From the NCBI RefSeq assembly GCF_016811235.1, contig NZ_JAFBID010000015.1, positions 35,179-99,178 on the forward strand: 64,000 nucleotides of DNA. Direction: 5' to 3'. A model generated the notes under the pieces. That model was not told where the DNA came from. It made no database searches and saw only the letters and a list, made by a program, of their open reading frames with translations. Every line of letters starts with the position of its first letter. The stretch's first letter is position 1. Shown one piece after another: positions 1-8,975 of this stretch. A program made the translations under genes and the position numbers. Source of the DNA: Microvirga arabica (lineage in GTDB: Bacteria; Pseudomonadota; Alphaproteobacteria; Rhizobiales; Beijerinckiaceae).

Positions 1-2
1 GT

Positions 3-1757
3 CTCGCAGCTGTCCTTGCCGCTGACGTGGTGGGCTATTCCGATCTCATGTCCAAAGACGAGGAAGGCACTCTCAGCCGCCTCAGGGATCTCCGGCGTCA
101 GATCATCGAGCCCCGCATTCGCGCCCATCACGGAAGACTGGTGAAAACGATCGGGGATGGGTTCCTGGTCGAGTTTGCAAGTCCCGTCGAGGCCGTTCGC
201 TGCGCCGTCGACCTGCAGGAGGCCCTTGCCGGAAGTTCTGGGGCGGGAACCTCCGGCAAGGCGGACGCCAAGCCCCTTCAGCTTCGCGTCGGCATCAACA
301 TCGGCGACATCATGGTCGAGGAGGACGGCGACATCTTCGGCGACGGCGTGAACATTGCATCCCGGCTGCAGAAGATGGCGCTGCCCGGCGGCATCTGCCT
401 GTCGGGAAAGGTCTATGACGAGGTCAGAGGCAAGCTTCCCTATGAGTTCGACGACAAGGGGGAGCATCAGTTCAAGAATATCGGGCGGCCGATCAGGGTT
501 TTCTGCCTCCTGGAAGGAATGGACACGGCGCAGCGGTCGGGAGATCGTCGGCCCTCCGGCGCCCGCCAGGAAGGGCCTTCCATCGCGGTTCTGCCCTTCG
601 TGAACATCAGCCGGGACCCCGAGCAGGAGTACTTCGCCGATGGCATCGTCGAGGACATCATCGCGGCCCTGTCGCGCTTCAAGTCGTTCTTCGTCATCGC
701 CCGGAATTCCACCTTCACCTACAAGGGGCGTACGGTCAGCGTGCAGCAGATCGGCCGGGAACTCGGCGTCCGCTATGTGCTGGAGGGCAGCGTCAGGCGC
801 TCGGGCCCGAGAATCCGGATCACCGCGCAGCTTGTCGATGCGAGCACCGGGATGCATCTCTGGGCCGAGCATTACGACGGCGTGGTCGAGGATGTCTTCG
901 ATCTCCAGGACCGGATCACCGCCAGTGTCGTGGGGTCGATCCAGCCATCGATCAGAAGCGCCGAGATCGAGCGGGCCAGGCGCAAGCGACCAGAGAATCT
1001 CGATGCCTACGACCTCGTCATGCGCGCGCTTCCCTATGTGTGGGCACTGGAATACGAGGCCAACAAGGAGGCGGCCCGGCTCCTGGACAAGGCGCTTCTC
1101 CTCGATCCAGGCTACCCGCTTGCCATGGCCATGGCGGCCTGGTGTCGTGGCCAGCGCATTGTCTACAACTGGTCGAAGAACCTGCAAGAAGACAAGCGCG
1201 AGACCCTGCGCCAGGCGCAAGCCGCAGCCGCCCTGGCCCACGAGGATCCGTTCATCCTCACCGTGCTTGGCGCGGCCCTGACGATCACCCGGGAATTCCA
1301 GCGCGCCACGGCGATGCTGGAGCGTGCGCTGTCGCTGGATCCGAACTCGGCCTGGGCCTGGAACCGCAGCGGCTGGCTGCACAACTACCATGACGACCCC
1401 GAGGTCGCGATCGAGCATTTCGAGCGGTCCCTGCGCCTGAGCCCGTTCGACCCGATGGCGTTCAATTGCGAGATGGGAATCGGCTGCGCCCACTTCATCG
1501 CCAAGCGCTACGACCTTGCCGCGCAGTGGCAGGAGAAGGCGCTCATGAGCAAGCCGAGGACCGCCTGGATTCATCGCACGCTCGCGCCGGCCTATGCCCT
1601 GGCGGGAGAGCCCGACAGGGCGCGGGAATGCGTCGCTGAGCTGGTGAAAGGCTATCCCGGGATCCGGATCGTCGACATCCTCCAGGCGATGGCCTTCAGC
1701 AAGGAAGTGATGAGCCGGTTCGCCGAGGGTCTGCGGCAGGCGGGCCTGCCGGAATAG
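3..1757 (+). CDS. Class III adenylate/guanylate cyclase with TolB-like and TPR regions (5' end cut by window)
   Basis: The reading frame is open from base 3, so the true start lies upstream. Visible codons before base 27 give the classic cyclase opening (AADVVGYSDLM), whose Asp binds a metal. The catalytic domain continues to about base 520, with KTIGDGFLVEF and GDGVNIASRL motifs. A TolB/FlgO-like segment follows (AVLPFVNIS, FADGIVEDIIAAL; about bases 585-980), then tetratricopeptide-type helices to the end. This architecture is common in Rhizobiales as soluble cyclases that make cAMP or cGMP. The protein-binding role of the TPRs and the signal sensed are unknown. It ends at a bidirectional terminator shared with the convergent OmpA gene. 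Confidence 0.9.
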   Translation, partial: LAAVLAADVVGYSDLMSKDEEGTLSRLRDLRRQIIEPRIRAHHGRLVKTIGDGFLVEFASPVEAVRCAVDLQEALAGSSGAGTSGKADAKPLQLRVGINIGDIMVEEDGDIFGDGVNIASRLQKMALPGGICLSGKVYDEVRGKLPYEFDDKGEHQFKNIGRPIRVFCLLEGMDTAQRSGDRRPSGARQEGPSIAVLPFVNISRDPEQEYFADGIVEDIIAALSRFKSFFVIARNSTFTYKGRTVSVQQIGRELGVRYVLEGSVRRSGPRIRITAQLVDASTGMHLWAEHYDGVVEDVFDLQDRITASVVGSIQPSIRSAEIERARRKRPENLDAYDLVMRALPYVWALEYEANKEAARLLDKALLLDPGYPLAMAMAAWCRGQRIVYNWSKNLQEDKRETLRQAQAAAALAHEDPFILTVLGAALTITREFQRATAMLERALSLDPNSAWAWNRSGWLHNYHDDPEVAIEHFERSLRLSPFDPMAFNCEMGIGCAHFIAKRYDLAAQWQEKALMSKPRTAWIHRTLAPAYALAGEPDRARECVAELVKGYPGIRIVDILQAMAFSKEVMSRFAEGLRQAGLPE

Positions 1758-1773
1758 AAGTCTCGAAATGAAA

Positions 1774-1799
1774 ACCGGGAGGGTGAGCACCCTCCCGGT
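1774..1799. terminator. Bidirectional rho-independent-type hairpin between convergent genes
   Basis: A near-perfect inverted repeat (ACCGGGAGGGTG with its complement, 2-base centre) lies 16 bases after the cyclase stop and 8 bases after the opposite-strand OmpA stop. There is a short A run on its left. Its position suggests it terminates both genes. Confidence 0.75.
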
Positions 1800-1807
1800 C
1801 CTTGTCG

Positions 1808-3748
1808 TTACTGCTGCTGGGCTTGTCCCTGGAGCAACGGGGTGATCCGGCGCAGGGTCACGCGGCGGTTCTCCCGCTCCGGTCCCTGCGACGCCACCTT
1901 CAGATACTGCTCGCCGTAGCCCTGAGTGGTCAGATTCTCGGCGGGGATCTGGAAGCGCTCCGTCAGGATCGTCGCGATGGTCTCGGCGCGACGGTCGGAG
2001 AGAGTCAGGTTGTCCTCGTCCGCCCCGACCGCATCCGTGTGACCTTCGACCAGGAAGATCTCGTTCGGGTTGCGGGAGATCGCCTCGCGCAGGCCCGCTG
2101 CAATTGTGCTCAGCGCATCGATCTGGTCCGGGGGAAGTTCCCAGGAGCCGAACTCGAAGGTGACGGCATTGAGATCCACCCGCCGCATGCGCTCACGCAG
2201 AGGCTGACTGCGGCGAACCTCGTCGAGGGTATAGGCCCGTTCGACGCGCTCCACGGGCGGAGCCGTGAAGGCTTCGACGATATCGGCCCGCGAGGCCCGC
2301 TCAGTCTCGACGATGTACTCCTCCCGCGGGATGCGCACCGTGGGAGGCGGCAGGCGGATGACCTCCTCCTCCATGTAGCCGTAGCCCGGGCGGCGCTCGA
2401 CGCCGCGGCGCCGGTTCTCGATCAGCACGACCTCCTGTCCGGCGGGCTCGCGTCGGATACGGCGGATGAGGTTGCCGTCCTCGTCGCGCACGGTGACGAT
2501 CTCCGAGCCGTCGGGGCGGCGCACGATGGTAACTTCCTCGTTCCCGGCGCGCCGCTCCACACGAACGTCGGCGTCGCGATAGGCCCGGCGGAAGCGCAGG
2601 GTCTCATCATGGCGGATGATGACCTCATCGCCCTGACGGATGATCGTCCGGTTGCCGGGCTCTTCGATGATCAGGCGGCCGCCTTCACGGCGCTCCCGGC
2701 GCTCGCGGCGCAGGTCCTCGATGCGGACGCGGGAGGCGTCCAGCGGCTGGGCCGCGGCAGGACCGGCCTGTTGAGGCGCGCTCTGGACCGGCGCGGCTGG
2801 AGCCGTCGGCAGGGCCCGTGTGGCCGGAGCGGGAGCTGCTGGTGCAGCCGTTGTCGGGGCTGCAGGCGCAGGGGTTGGAGCCGTGGGCGCTGCCGTCGGG
2901 GCCGAAGGTGCAGGCGTCGCCGGAGCCGTCGGGGCTGTGGTCGTGGCGGGCGTATCCTGACCCGGACGCTGGTCGCGGGCGCGCTGGCGGTCCTGCCGGT
3001 CACGGTCCGGACGATTACGGTCGGGCCGCTCGCTGTCGCCGGCACGGGCCGGCTGCTCTGCATCGGCTGGGCGAGGGGTTCCCGCGGCAGGCCGCTGCTG
3101 GGCCGGTGCCGGAGGCGTGGCCGGCTGGGCCGCCGGAGCAGGAGTGCTCGGCGGAGTTTCGGCCGCAGGCGACGGCTGGCGGGGCCGCTCGCGCTCGGCG
3201 GCGGGACGATCCCGGTTACGCTCACGCTCTTGGGCAGCCGGACGGTTCGGGCGGTCCGGCGTCTCGGCGGAAGGCCGGGCGCGTTCCGCAGGCTCTCCCT
3301 GGGCAGGACGCGCCGGCGTGGCCGGTGTGGTGCCGGAGGGGGGGGTAGGCCGCTCGGCAGGTTGGGCCGCGCCGCGACGCGGCGGCGGGGCATCCTCGGA
3401 TTCGGTGGCGCGGGAGCCGCGCGGTCCGTCGGGACCGCCACGCTCCGCCGGGCCTGCGCCGCGCGGCGGGCGCTGGCCGCGCTCTTCGGAGGCGCCGGGG
3501 CCACCGGCATCTTGGCCGCCCTGCCTGCGCTCCTGCCGGCGCTCCTGACCCTCGCCGCCGCCGCGCGGCGAATCCGCGCCCTCTCGCGGTCTCCGACGGA
3601 CGCCGGGTTGATCATCTTCCTCGGCGCTCGGTCCAGCCTGGGCGACGACAATGGGCGTCGCGGCTTCCGGCTGGAGAGCCGACACGTTCGCCGGCAGCAG
3701 CATCAGAGGAAGGGCGGTGCTCGCAAGAAACAGGTTGGAGAGTTTCAT
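1808..3748 (-). CDS. OmpA-family outer-membrane/peptidoglycan-linked protein with long Pro/Ala/Arg-rich region
   Basis: The start at 3748 is chosen because it opens a clear signal peptide (MKLSNLFLASTALPLMLLP, then an ALQ cleavage region), giving 646 residues. The frame stays open upstream to 4069 but that part has no signal sequence. Residues about 40-330 are a low-complexity Pro/Ala/Arg/Glu tract. A basic/acidic beta-like segment (IRQGDEVIIRHDE) follows, then a C-terminal OmpA domain in the last 120 residues with the peptidoglycan-binding pattern EGHTDAVG and SDRRAETIA. It probably anchors the envelope to the cell wall. The low-complexity tract is much longer than in typical OmpA proteins and may span the periplasm. 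It is divergent from recO. Confidence 0.88.
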   Translation of the reverse strand: MKLSNLFLASTALPLMLLPANVSALQPEAATPIVVAQAGPSAEEDDQPGVRRRPREGADSPRGGGEGQERRQERRQGGQDAGGPGASEERGQRPPRGAGPAERGGPDGPRGSRATESEDAPPPRRGAAQPAERPTPPSGTTPATPARPAQGEPAERARPSAETPDRPNRPAAQERERNRDRPAAERERPRQPSPAAETPPSTPAPAAQPATPPAPAQQRPAAGTPRPADAEQPARAGDSERPDRNRPDRDRQDRQRARDQRPGQDTPATTTAPTAPATPAPSAPTAAPTAPTPAPAAPTTAAPAAPAPATRALPTAPAAPVQSAPQQAGPAAAQPLDASRVRIEDLRRERRERREGGRLIIEEPGNRTIIRQGDEVIIRHDETLRFRRAYRDADVRVERRAGNEEVTIVRRPDGSEIVTVRDEDGNLIRRIRREPAGQEVVLIENRRRGVERRPGYGYMEEEVIRLPPPTVRIPREEYIVETERASRADIVEAFTAPPVERVERAYTLDEVRRSQPLRERMRRVDLNAVTFEFGSWELPPDQIDALSTIAAGLREAISRNPNEIFLVEGHTDAVGADEDNLTLSDRRAETIATILTERFQIPAENLTTQGYGEQYLKVASQGPERENRRVTLRRITPLLQGQAQQQ

Positions 3749-3944
3749 GGTTCTCGATTCATCACTAGACACACTAAGGTGTTCGACAATGTGAAGGGGG
3801 AATTTTGGTTCCCCTCGTGGCGGATTCCGCTTTTGCAACAGAATTTTAGAAGTTGCCGGATATCGTTGAAAAACATGGCTGAATGCCCCCTGAATGCTTA
3901 CATCAGGATTCCGGCAGATCTCTTGTTCGAAGGCCCTGCGACCG

Positions 3945-4676
3945 ATGCACTGGACTGACGACGGCGTCGTTCTCGGCGTCCGCAAGCACGGCGAGTCGAG
4001 CGTCATCCTCGAGCTGATGACGCGCGAGCACGGCCGGCATCTGGGGCTGGTCCATGGCGGGCGCTCCAAGACCCTTCAGGCCGTTCTCCAGCCGGGCAAC
4101 ACCGTGCAGGCGACGTGGCGGGCCAGGCTCGACGAGCATCTGGGCACCTATCAGGTGGAGGGCCTGAACCTGCGCGCCGCGCGCCTCATGGGCTCGTCCA
4201 TGGCGCTCTATGGCCTGTCGACGCTGGCCCATCTCCTGCGCTACTTCCCGGAGCGCGACCCGCATTTCGCCCTTTTCGAGACGCTCACCGTCCTGGTGGA
4301 CCATCTGGACGACCCCGATCTCGCCCCGGCTTTGTTCGTGCGCTTCGAGCTTGCCATGCTCACGGAACTCGGCTTCGGTCTCGATCTCACGAGCTGCGCA
4401 GCCACCGGGACCGAGCGGGACCTGACCTATGTGTCGCCCCGCAGCGGGCGGGCGGTCTGTGCGGAGGCGGGCGAGCCCTACAAGGACCGGCTGCTCAAGC
4501 TGCCCGGCTTTCTGATCGGCCAGACGAAGGCGAACCGGCCCCGGGAGGAGGACATCCGGGCCGGATTTGCGCTCACGGACTTCTTCCTGCATCAGAATGT
4601 CTTCGGCCCCCAGGGGCAGCGGGCGCCGGAGGAGCGGGCGCGTTTCGTCGCACTGGCCACGGCTGGGGACGAATGA
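3945..4676 (+). CDS. recO: DNA repair protein RecO
   Basis: RecO helps load RecA at gaps in the RecFOR pathway of recombinational repair. The protein is 243 residues from the ATG at 3945, which gives the usual opening MHWTDDGVVLGVRKHGE. An in-frame ATG at 3894 adds 17 unconserved residues. The N-terminal OB fold (residues 1-80, with VHGGRSK) and the helical C-terminal part with AMLTELGFGLDL match the family. The alphaproteobacterial form lacks the four-Cys zinc finger; only scattered Cys are present here. It lies 66 bases upstream of parC on the same strand. Confidence 0.92.
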   Translation: MHWTDDGVVLGVRKHGESSVILELMTREHGRHLGLVHGGRSKTLQAVLQPGNTVQATWRARLDEHLGTYQVEGLNLRAARLMGSSMALYGLSTLAHLLRYFPERDPHFALFETLTVLVDHLDDPDLAPALFVRFELAMLTELGFGLDLTSCAATGTERDLTYVSPRSGRAVCAEAGEPYKDRLLKLPGFLIGQTKANRPREEDIRAGFALTDFFLHQNVFGPQGQRAPEERARFVALATAGDE

Positions 4677-4742
4677 TGTTTGTTTCTGTTATGTTCTCTT
4701 TTCAGATGATAAGAAGCGATTCGCACTTAAGGATTTCGAGTT

Positions 4743-6989
4743 ATGGGTAAGCCGGTCAATCCGCCGTCAGGGGGCGAGATCGAGAACATCAACCTCAAGG
4801 ATGCCCTGGAGGAGCGCTATCTCGCGTATGCGCTCTCCACCATCATGCACCGGGCCCTGCCGGACGCCCGCGACGGGCTCAAACCCGTGCACCGGCGCAT
4901 CCTGCATGCCATGCGGCTCCTGAGGCTCGACCCGAAGTCGGCGCCCAAGAAATGCGCCCGCATCGTCGGCGACGTGATGGGTCAGTTCCACCCGCACGGC
5001 GACCAGTCGATCTACGAGGCCCTGGTGCGCATGGCGCAGGATTTCGCCCAGCGCTATCCGCTGGCGGACGGGCAGGGCAATTTCGGCAACATCGACGGCG
5101 ATGGTGCCGCGGCCATGCGCTACACCGAAGCGCGCATGACGGAAGTGGCGCGCCTGCTGCTGGAGGGCATCGACGAGGATTCGGTCGACTTCCGCGAGAC
5201 CTACGATCAGGCGAACGAGGAGCCGGTGGTGCTGCCGGCCGCCTTTCCGAACCTGCTGGCCAACGGCTCGCAGGGCATCGCGGTCGGCATGGCGACCTCG
5301 ATCCCGCCGCACAACGCCGCCGAACTCTGCGACGCGGCCCTGCACCTGATCGCGAAGCCGGGCGCCACCTCCGAACAGCTGATGCAGTACGTGCCGGGGC
5401 CGGACCTGCCCACCGGCGGCATCATCGTCGACACGCCCGCCGCCATGGCCGAGACCTACCGCACGGGCCGCGGCTCGTTCCGGGTGCGAGCCCGCTGGGC
5501 GAAGGAGGATCTCGGGCGCGGCAACTGGCAGATCGTCGTCACCGAGATTCCCTATGCGGTGCCGAAATCGCGCCTGATCGAGAAGATCGCCGAGCTGCTG
5601 CAGGAAAAGAAGCTGCCGCTGCTGGCCGACGTGCGCGATGAATCCGCCGAGGACATCCGCGTGGTGCTCGAGCCCCGCGCCAAGACGGTCGATCCGATCA
5701 TCCTGATGGAATCGCTCTTCAAGCTCACCGAGCTCGAGAGCCGCGTTCCGATGAACGTGAACGTGCTCGCCGGCGGCAAGGTGCCGAAGGTTTTGAGCCT
5801 CGCCGAATGCCTGCGCGAATGGCTCGACCATCGCCGCGAAGTGCTGATCCGCCGTTCGGGCTTCCGCCTAGCTGCCATCGACCGGCGCCTGGAGATCCTG
5901 GGCGGCCTGCTCATCGTCTATCTCGACCTCGACCGGGTGATCAAAATCATCCGCGAGGAGGACGAGCCGAAGCAGGAGCTGATGCGCGTCTTCCAGCTCA
6001 CCGAAGTGCAGGCCAACGCCATCCTCGACACGCGCCTGCGGAGCTTGCGCAAGCTCGAGGAGATGGAGCTCAAGCGCGAGCAGAAGAACCTGCAGGACGA
6101 AAAGGCGAAAATCGAGGAGCTTCTCGGCTCCGAAAAGGTGCAGTGGAAGACAATCTCTGCCGAGATCAAGGAGGTCCGCAAGACCTTCGGTCCCGATACC
6201 GCCCTGGGCAAGCGCCGCACCACCTTCGCCGAGGCGCCGGACACCTCCGACATCGACTTCGCGGAGGCCATGATTGAGCGCGAACCGATCACGGTCATCG
6301 TGTCCGAGAAGGGCTGGATCCGCGCCATGAAGGGCCATCAGGAGGACCTCTCCGGTGTCCAGTTCAAGGGTGACGACAAGCTGAAGACGGCCTTCTTCGC
6401 CGAGACCACGTCGAAGATCGTGGTGGCGGCGGACAATGGGCGGTTCTTCACGCTTGAAGCATCCAAGCTCCCCGGCGGCCGCGGCTTCGGCGATCCGATC
6501 CGCCTCATGGTCGATCTGGAGGAGGGCGCCGACTTCATCGCGGCCTTCCCGTACCGGGCTGGCTCGAAGCTGCTGGTGACAGGCACGGACGGTCGCGGCT
6601 TCATCGTGCCGACCGACGAGATCACGGCCAACACCCGCAAGGGCAAGCAGATCCTCAACCTTGATACGCCCGCCAGGATGGTGGTCTGCACCGAGGCCGA
6701 GGGCGACCATGTCGCGATCATCGGCGAGAACCGCAAGCTCCTGATCTTCCCCGCGAAGCAGGTGCCGGAGATGACCCGCGGCAAGGGCGTGCGCCTCCAG
6801 CGCTACAAGGACGGCGGCGTCTCCGACGCCAAGGTCTTCAAGCTCAAGGAAGGCCTGACCTGGAAGGATACTTCGGGCCGCACCTGGACGGTGGCTAGGG
6901 AAGACCTGCGCGACTGGATGGGCGACCGCACCGAGGCCGGCAGGCTGCCGCCGAAGGGCTTCCCGAAGTCGAACAGGTTCGGGGAGTAA
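4743..6989 (+). CDS. parC: DNA topoisomerase IV subunit A
   Basis: ParC is the breakage-reunion subunit of topoisomerase IV, which decatenates daughter chromosomes; ParE is not in this window. It has 748 residues. The catalytic Tyr is Y127 in [10 protein letters not shown]. The region matching the quinolone-resistance segment reads [10 protein letters not shown] (83-92), so Gln88 occupies the position of E. coli Ser80; as far as I know this is usual in alphaproteobacterial ParC and not a resistance mutation. C-terminal beta-pinwheel blades lie from about residue 500. It may be co-transcribed with recO. Confidence 0.96.
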   Translation: MGKPVNPPSGGEIENINLKDALEERYLAYALSTIMHRALPDARDGLKPVHRRILHAMRLLRLDPKSAPKKCARIVGDVMGQFHPHGDQSIYEALVRMAQDFAQRYPLADGQGNFGNIDGDGAAAMRYTEARMTEVARLLLEGIDEDSVDFRETYDQANEEPVVLPAAFPNLLANGSQGIAVGMATSIPPHNAAELCDAALHLIAKPGATSEQLMQYVPGPDLPTGGIIVDTPAAMAETYRTGRGSFRVRARWAKEDLGRGNWQIVVTEIPYAVPKSRLIEKIAELLQEKKLPLLADVRDESAEDIRVVLEPRAKTVDPIILMESLFKLTELESRVPMNVNVLAGGKVPKVLSLAECLREWLDHRREVLIRRSGFRLAAIDRRLEILGGLLIVYLDLDRVIKIIREEDEPKQELMRVFQLTEVQANAILDTRLRSLRKLEEMELKREQKNLQDEKAKIEELLGSEKVQWKTISAEIKEVRKTFGPDTALGKRRTTFAEAPDTSDIDFAEAMIEREPITVIVSEKGWIRAMKGHQEDLSGVQFKGDDKLKTAFFAETTSKIVVAADNGRFFTLEASKLPGGRGFGDPIRLMVDLEEGADFIAAFPYRAGSKLLVTGTDGRGFIVPTDEITANTRKGKQILNLDTPARMVVCTEAEGDHVAIIGENRKLLIFPAKQVPEMTRGKGVRLQRYKDGGVSDAKVFKLKEGLTWKDTSGRTWTVAREDLRDWMGDRTEAGRLPPKGFPKSNRFGE

Positions 6990-7063
6990 ATCAGGAGGCA
7001 GCGATCTCGGACGGCGCAAGCCGATCCGAGATCGCTTTCAGGACGTGGCGCTGAAACCTCAAC

Positions 7064-7224
7064 CCTGTCATCCCCGCGAAGGCGGGGATCCATAGCCGCT
7101 GACGGTGCCACGCAAGGCGATGCGGCGATGTCTGTACCCCAATGCGATCCGTCGTGTTTATGGATCCCGGGCTCCGCTATGCGGCCCCGGGATCACAGCG
7201 CTGCGCTTCGTCCGGGATGACAGG
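7064..7224. repeat. MITE-like palindromic intergenic element with 11-bp terminal inverted repeats
   Basis: The element starts with CCTGTCATCCC (7064-7074) and ends with its exact reverse complement GGGATGACAGG (7214-7224). Inside are two further hairpins, one of the CCCCGCGAAGGCGGGG type and one GGATCCCGGG...CCCCGGGATC. It lies between parC and a convergent small gene. It has no coding capacity of note. Confidence 0.65.
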
Positions 7225-7247
7225 TTAGGATCTACCCGTCTTTGGTC

Positions 7248-7481
7248 TCACCGCCGCCGAACCACAGAGCCGGTCGCGGTGGGAGCCTGACGCCGGCCTG
7301 GGTTGTCGAAAGCCTGTCTATTGGCCTGACCCTCGGCGATGAGCTGCTGCCAGCGTCCATCCCGCTGCATGGCTTCCACTTCACGGATGACCCGGTCGCG
7401 GTCCGTACCTCCGCCCGGCTCTGCCAGCGCCGCGCCCGAGAGGGAGGCGAGACAGAGAACCGCAATGAGGATCGTGCGCAT
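7248..7481 (-). CDS. Small secreted protein of unknown function
   Basis: The protein has 77 residues from the ATG at 7481, which has a GGGAGA ribosome-binding site just upstream. A signal peptide is evident (MRTILIAVLCLASLSGAALA, cleavage about residue 20). The mature part is short, charged and Arg-rich (RDRVIREVEAMQRDGRW). No family is recognised. It is probably exported to the periplasm. An ATG-less extension of the frame to 7532 is ignored because it would bury the signal peptide. Confidence 0.6.
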   Translation of the reverse strand: MRTILIAVLCLASLSGAALAEPGGGTDRDRVIREVEAMQRDGRWQQLIAEGQANRQAFDNPGRRQAPTATGSVVRRR

Positions 7482-7617
7482 AATGTTCTCCCAGAGCTGA
7501 TCGGTCAGCTCTCGGAAGAGAAATTTAGCCATCCTGTGTGGCGTTTGAGAGGTTGCGTGGGCGCACTTTTTTGTGAGTGCGCAGACGTCAGATCTGCGCC
7601 CGCGCCGTCCGCAAGCC

Positions 7618-8364
7618 TCACCCCACCCGTGCCCAGCCTTGCGCCAGCAGCCGCTCCTGCGGCTTGAAGCGGGCCTTGTAGCCCATCTTCTTGGAGCCCT
7701 CGACCCAGTAGCCGAGATAGAGGTACGGCAGGCCCATCGCCTTGGCGCGGCGGATGTGGTCGAGGATCATCCAGGTGCCGAGGCTGCGGTGCTGCATCTC
7801 CGGGGCGTAGAACGAATACACCATGGAGAGGCCGTCGCTCATCTCGTCGGTGAGGCACACGGCGATGAGATCGCCCGACCCCTTGCCCGTGATGCCGCTG
7901 TCGATGCCGCGCCGGCGGTACTCGATGAGCCGCGTGTCCACATGGCTGTCCTCGATCATCATGGAATAATCGAGCACGGTCATGTCGGCCATGCCGCCAT
8001 CCGCGTGGCGCGTGTCCACGTAGCGGCGGAACAGGGAATATTGCTCGGAGGTGGGGCGGTTGGGCAGGGCGTTCCCGATCAGGTCGGCATTGTCCTTCAG
8101 GACGCGCTTGAGATTGCCCGAGGGCTCGAACTCGTCCACGAGAACCCGCACCGACACGCAGGCCCGGCATGAATCGCAGGCGGGCCGGTAGGCGATGGTC
8201 TGCGACCGGCGGAAACCGCCCTGCGTCAGGATCTCGTTCAGCTCCCGCCCGCGCCGTCCCACGATATGCGTGAAGACTTTCCGCTCCTCCTTGCCCGGCA
8301 GGTAGGGACATGCGGACGGGGAGGTGAGGTAGAACTGCGGGGCGTCGCGGGGCTGGCTCGTCAA
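7618..8364 (-). CDS. bpt: Aspartate/glutamate leucyl- or arginyltransferase (Bpt/Ate family)
   Basis: This enzyme adds Leu (Bpt) or Arg (Ate) from aminoacyl-tRNA to N-terminal acidic residues, marking proteins for ClpAP degradation in the N-end rule pathway. It has 248 residues, usual for bacterial members. The N-terminal Cys-rich motif [16 protein letters not shown] lies near residues 59-74. The GNAT-like core has SGLITAVCLTD-type sequence (here [19 protein letters not shown]), and [17 protein letters not shown] lies near the C-terminus. Which amino acid is transferred cannot be decided from sequence alone; most alphaproteobacterial members are annotated as Bpt. Confidence 0.9.
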   Translation of the reverse strand: MTSQPRDAPQFYLTSPSACPYLPGKEERKVFTHIVGRRGRELNEILTQGGFRRSQTIAYRPACDSCRACVSVRVLVDEFEPSGNLKRVLKDNADLIGNALPNRPTSEQYSLFRRYVDTRHADGGMADMTVLDYSMMIEDSHVDTRLIEYRRRGIDSGITGKGSGDLIAVCLTDEMSDGLSMVYSFYAPEMQHRSLGTWMILDHIRRAKAMGLPYLYLGYWVEGSKKMGYKARFKPQERLLAQGWARVG

Positions 8365-8485
8365 TCGGGAAAGCCTTGTGGAGAAACCTTGAGCGCTACG
8401 TCAACGCTCGAAGGATAACATTGGTGTCCCGCACGTCCAGGAAAAGAGGGCGTATGTCACAGGGGTGTGTTCACGCCCCTTCGGA

Positions 8486-8965
8486 TCATGCCCTCACCAC
8501 CATCATGCCGGTGAGCAGGTCGCGGATGAAGCGGCGGTCCTCGCGGACGAAGCCGACGAACACGTCGCAGGCCCAGAGCAGGAAGGTCGAGATGGCCACG
8601 TAGAAGAACAGCGCGTGCACGGCGGCCGACAACGGGGATGCGCCCCGGCCGGTGCGCGGATCGATCACCCGCAGGCCCATATAGCGCATCCCGACCGTCG
8701 CCTGGGACGCGCCGCCGATGGTCACCGCGTTGTAGACGATGAAGATCAGCGCCGTGAGCGGAAGCGCGAAGAACAGCCCCCAGCCGAGGCCGAGCGTGAT
8801 AAGCCCCAAGAAGAAGATCCCGATGGAGATCAGCACGACCCAGAGGGCGATGACGACAAGGTCGATCAGGTAAGCCCAGAAGCGCCGGCTGATGACGCCA
8901 TCCGTCACCCGGTCGACCTCGTAGGACGGGTAGTTCAGGGTCGGCGGGTAGGGGCGATTGACCAT
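8486..8965 (-). CDS. RDD family membrane protein
   Basis: The start at 8965 (MVNRPYPPTLNYPS) has a GGAGAGA ribosome-binding site and lies 10 bases after the stop of the threonine ammonia-lyase gene. The protein has 159 residues. The RDD signature Arg and Asp appear in RRFWAYLIDLVVIAL, followed by hydrophobic segments (IFFLGLITLGLGWGLFFAL and others) giving three or four membrane spans, and GMRYMGLRVIDPRTG. The function of the family is largely unknown, with roles suggested in ion or solute transport. It is probably translated from the same message as the upstream gene. Confidence 0.85.
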   Translation of the reverse strand: MVNRPYPPTLNYPSYEVDRVTDGVISRRFWAYLIDLVVIALWVVLISIGIFFLGLITLGLGWGLFFALPLTALIFIVYNAVTIGGASQATVGMRYMGLRVIDPRTGRGASPLSAAVHALFFYVAISTFLLWACDVFVGFVREDRRFIRDLLTGMMVVRA

Positions 8966-8975
8966 GGATCTCTCC

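Noticed and set aside
1802..3958. 718-codon open frame on the + strand opposite the OmpA gene
   Set aside because: It is very Arg/Gly-rich, has no family match, and mirrors the low-complexity tract of the real gene.
4980..5030. ParC Gln88 at the quinolone-resistance position
   Set aside because: Gln at this position appears usual in alphaproteobacterial ParC, so it is not evidence of acquired resistance.
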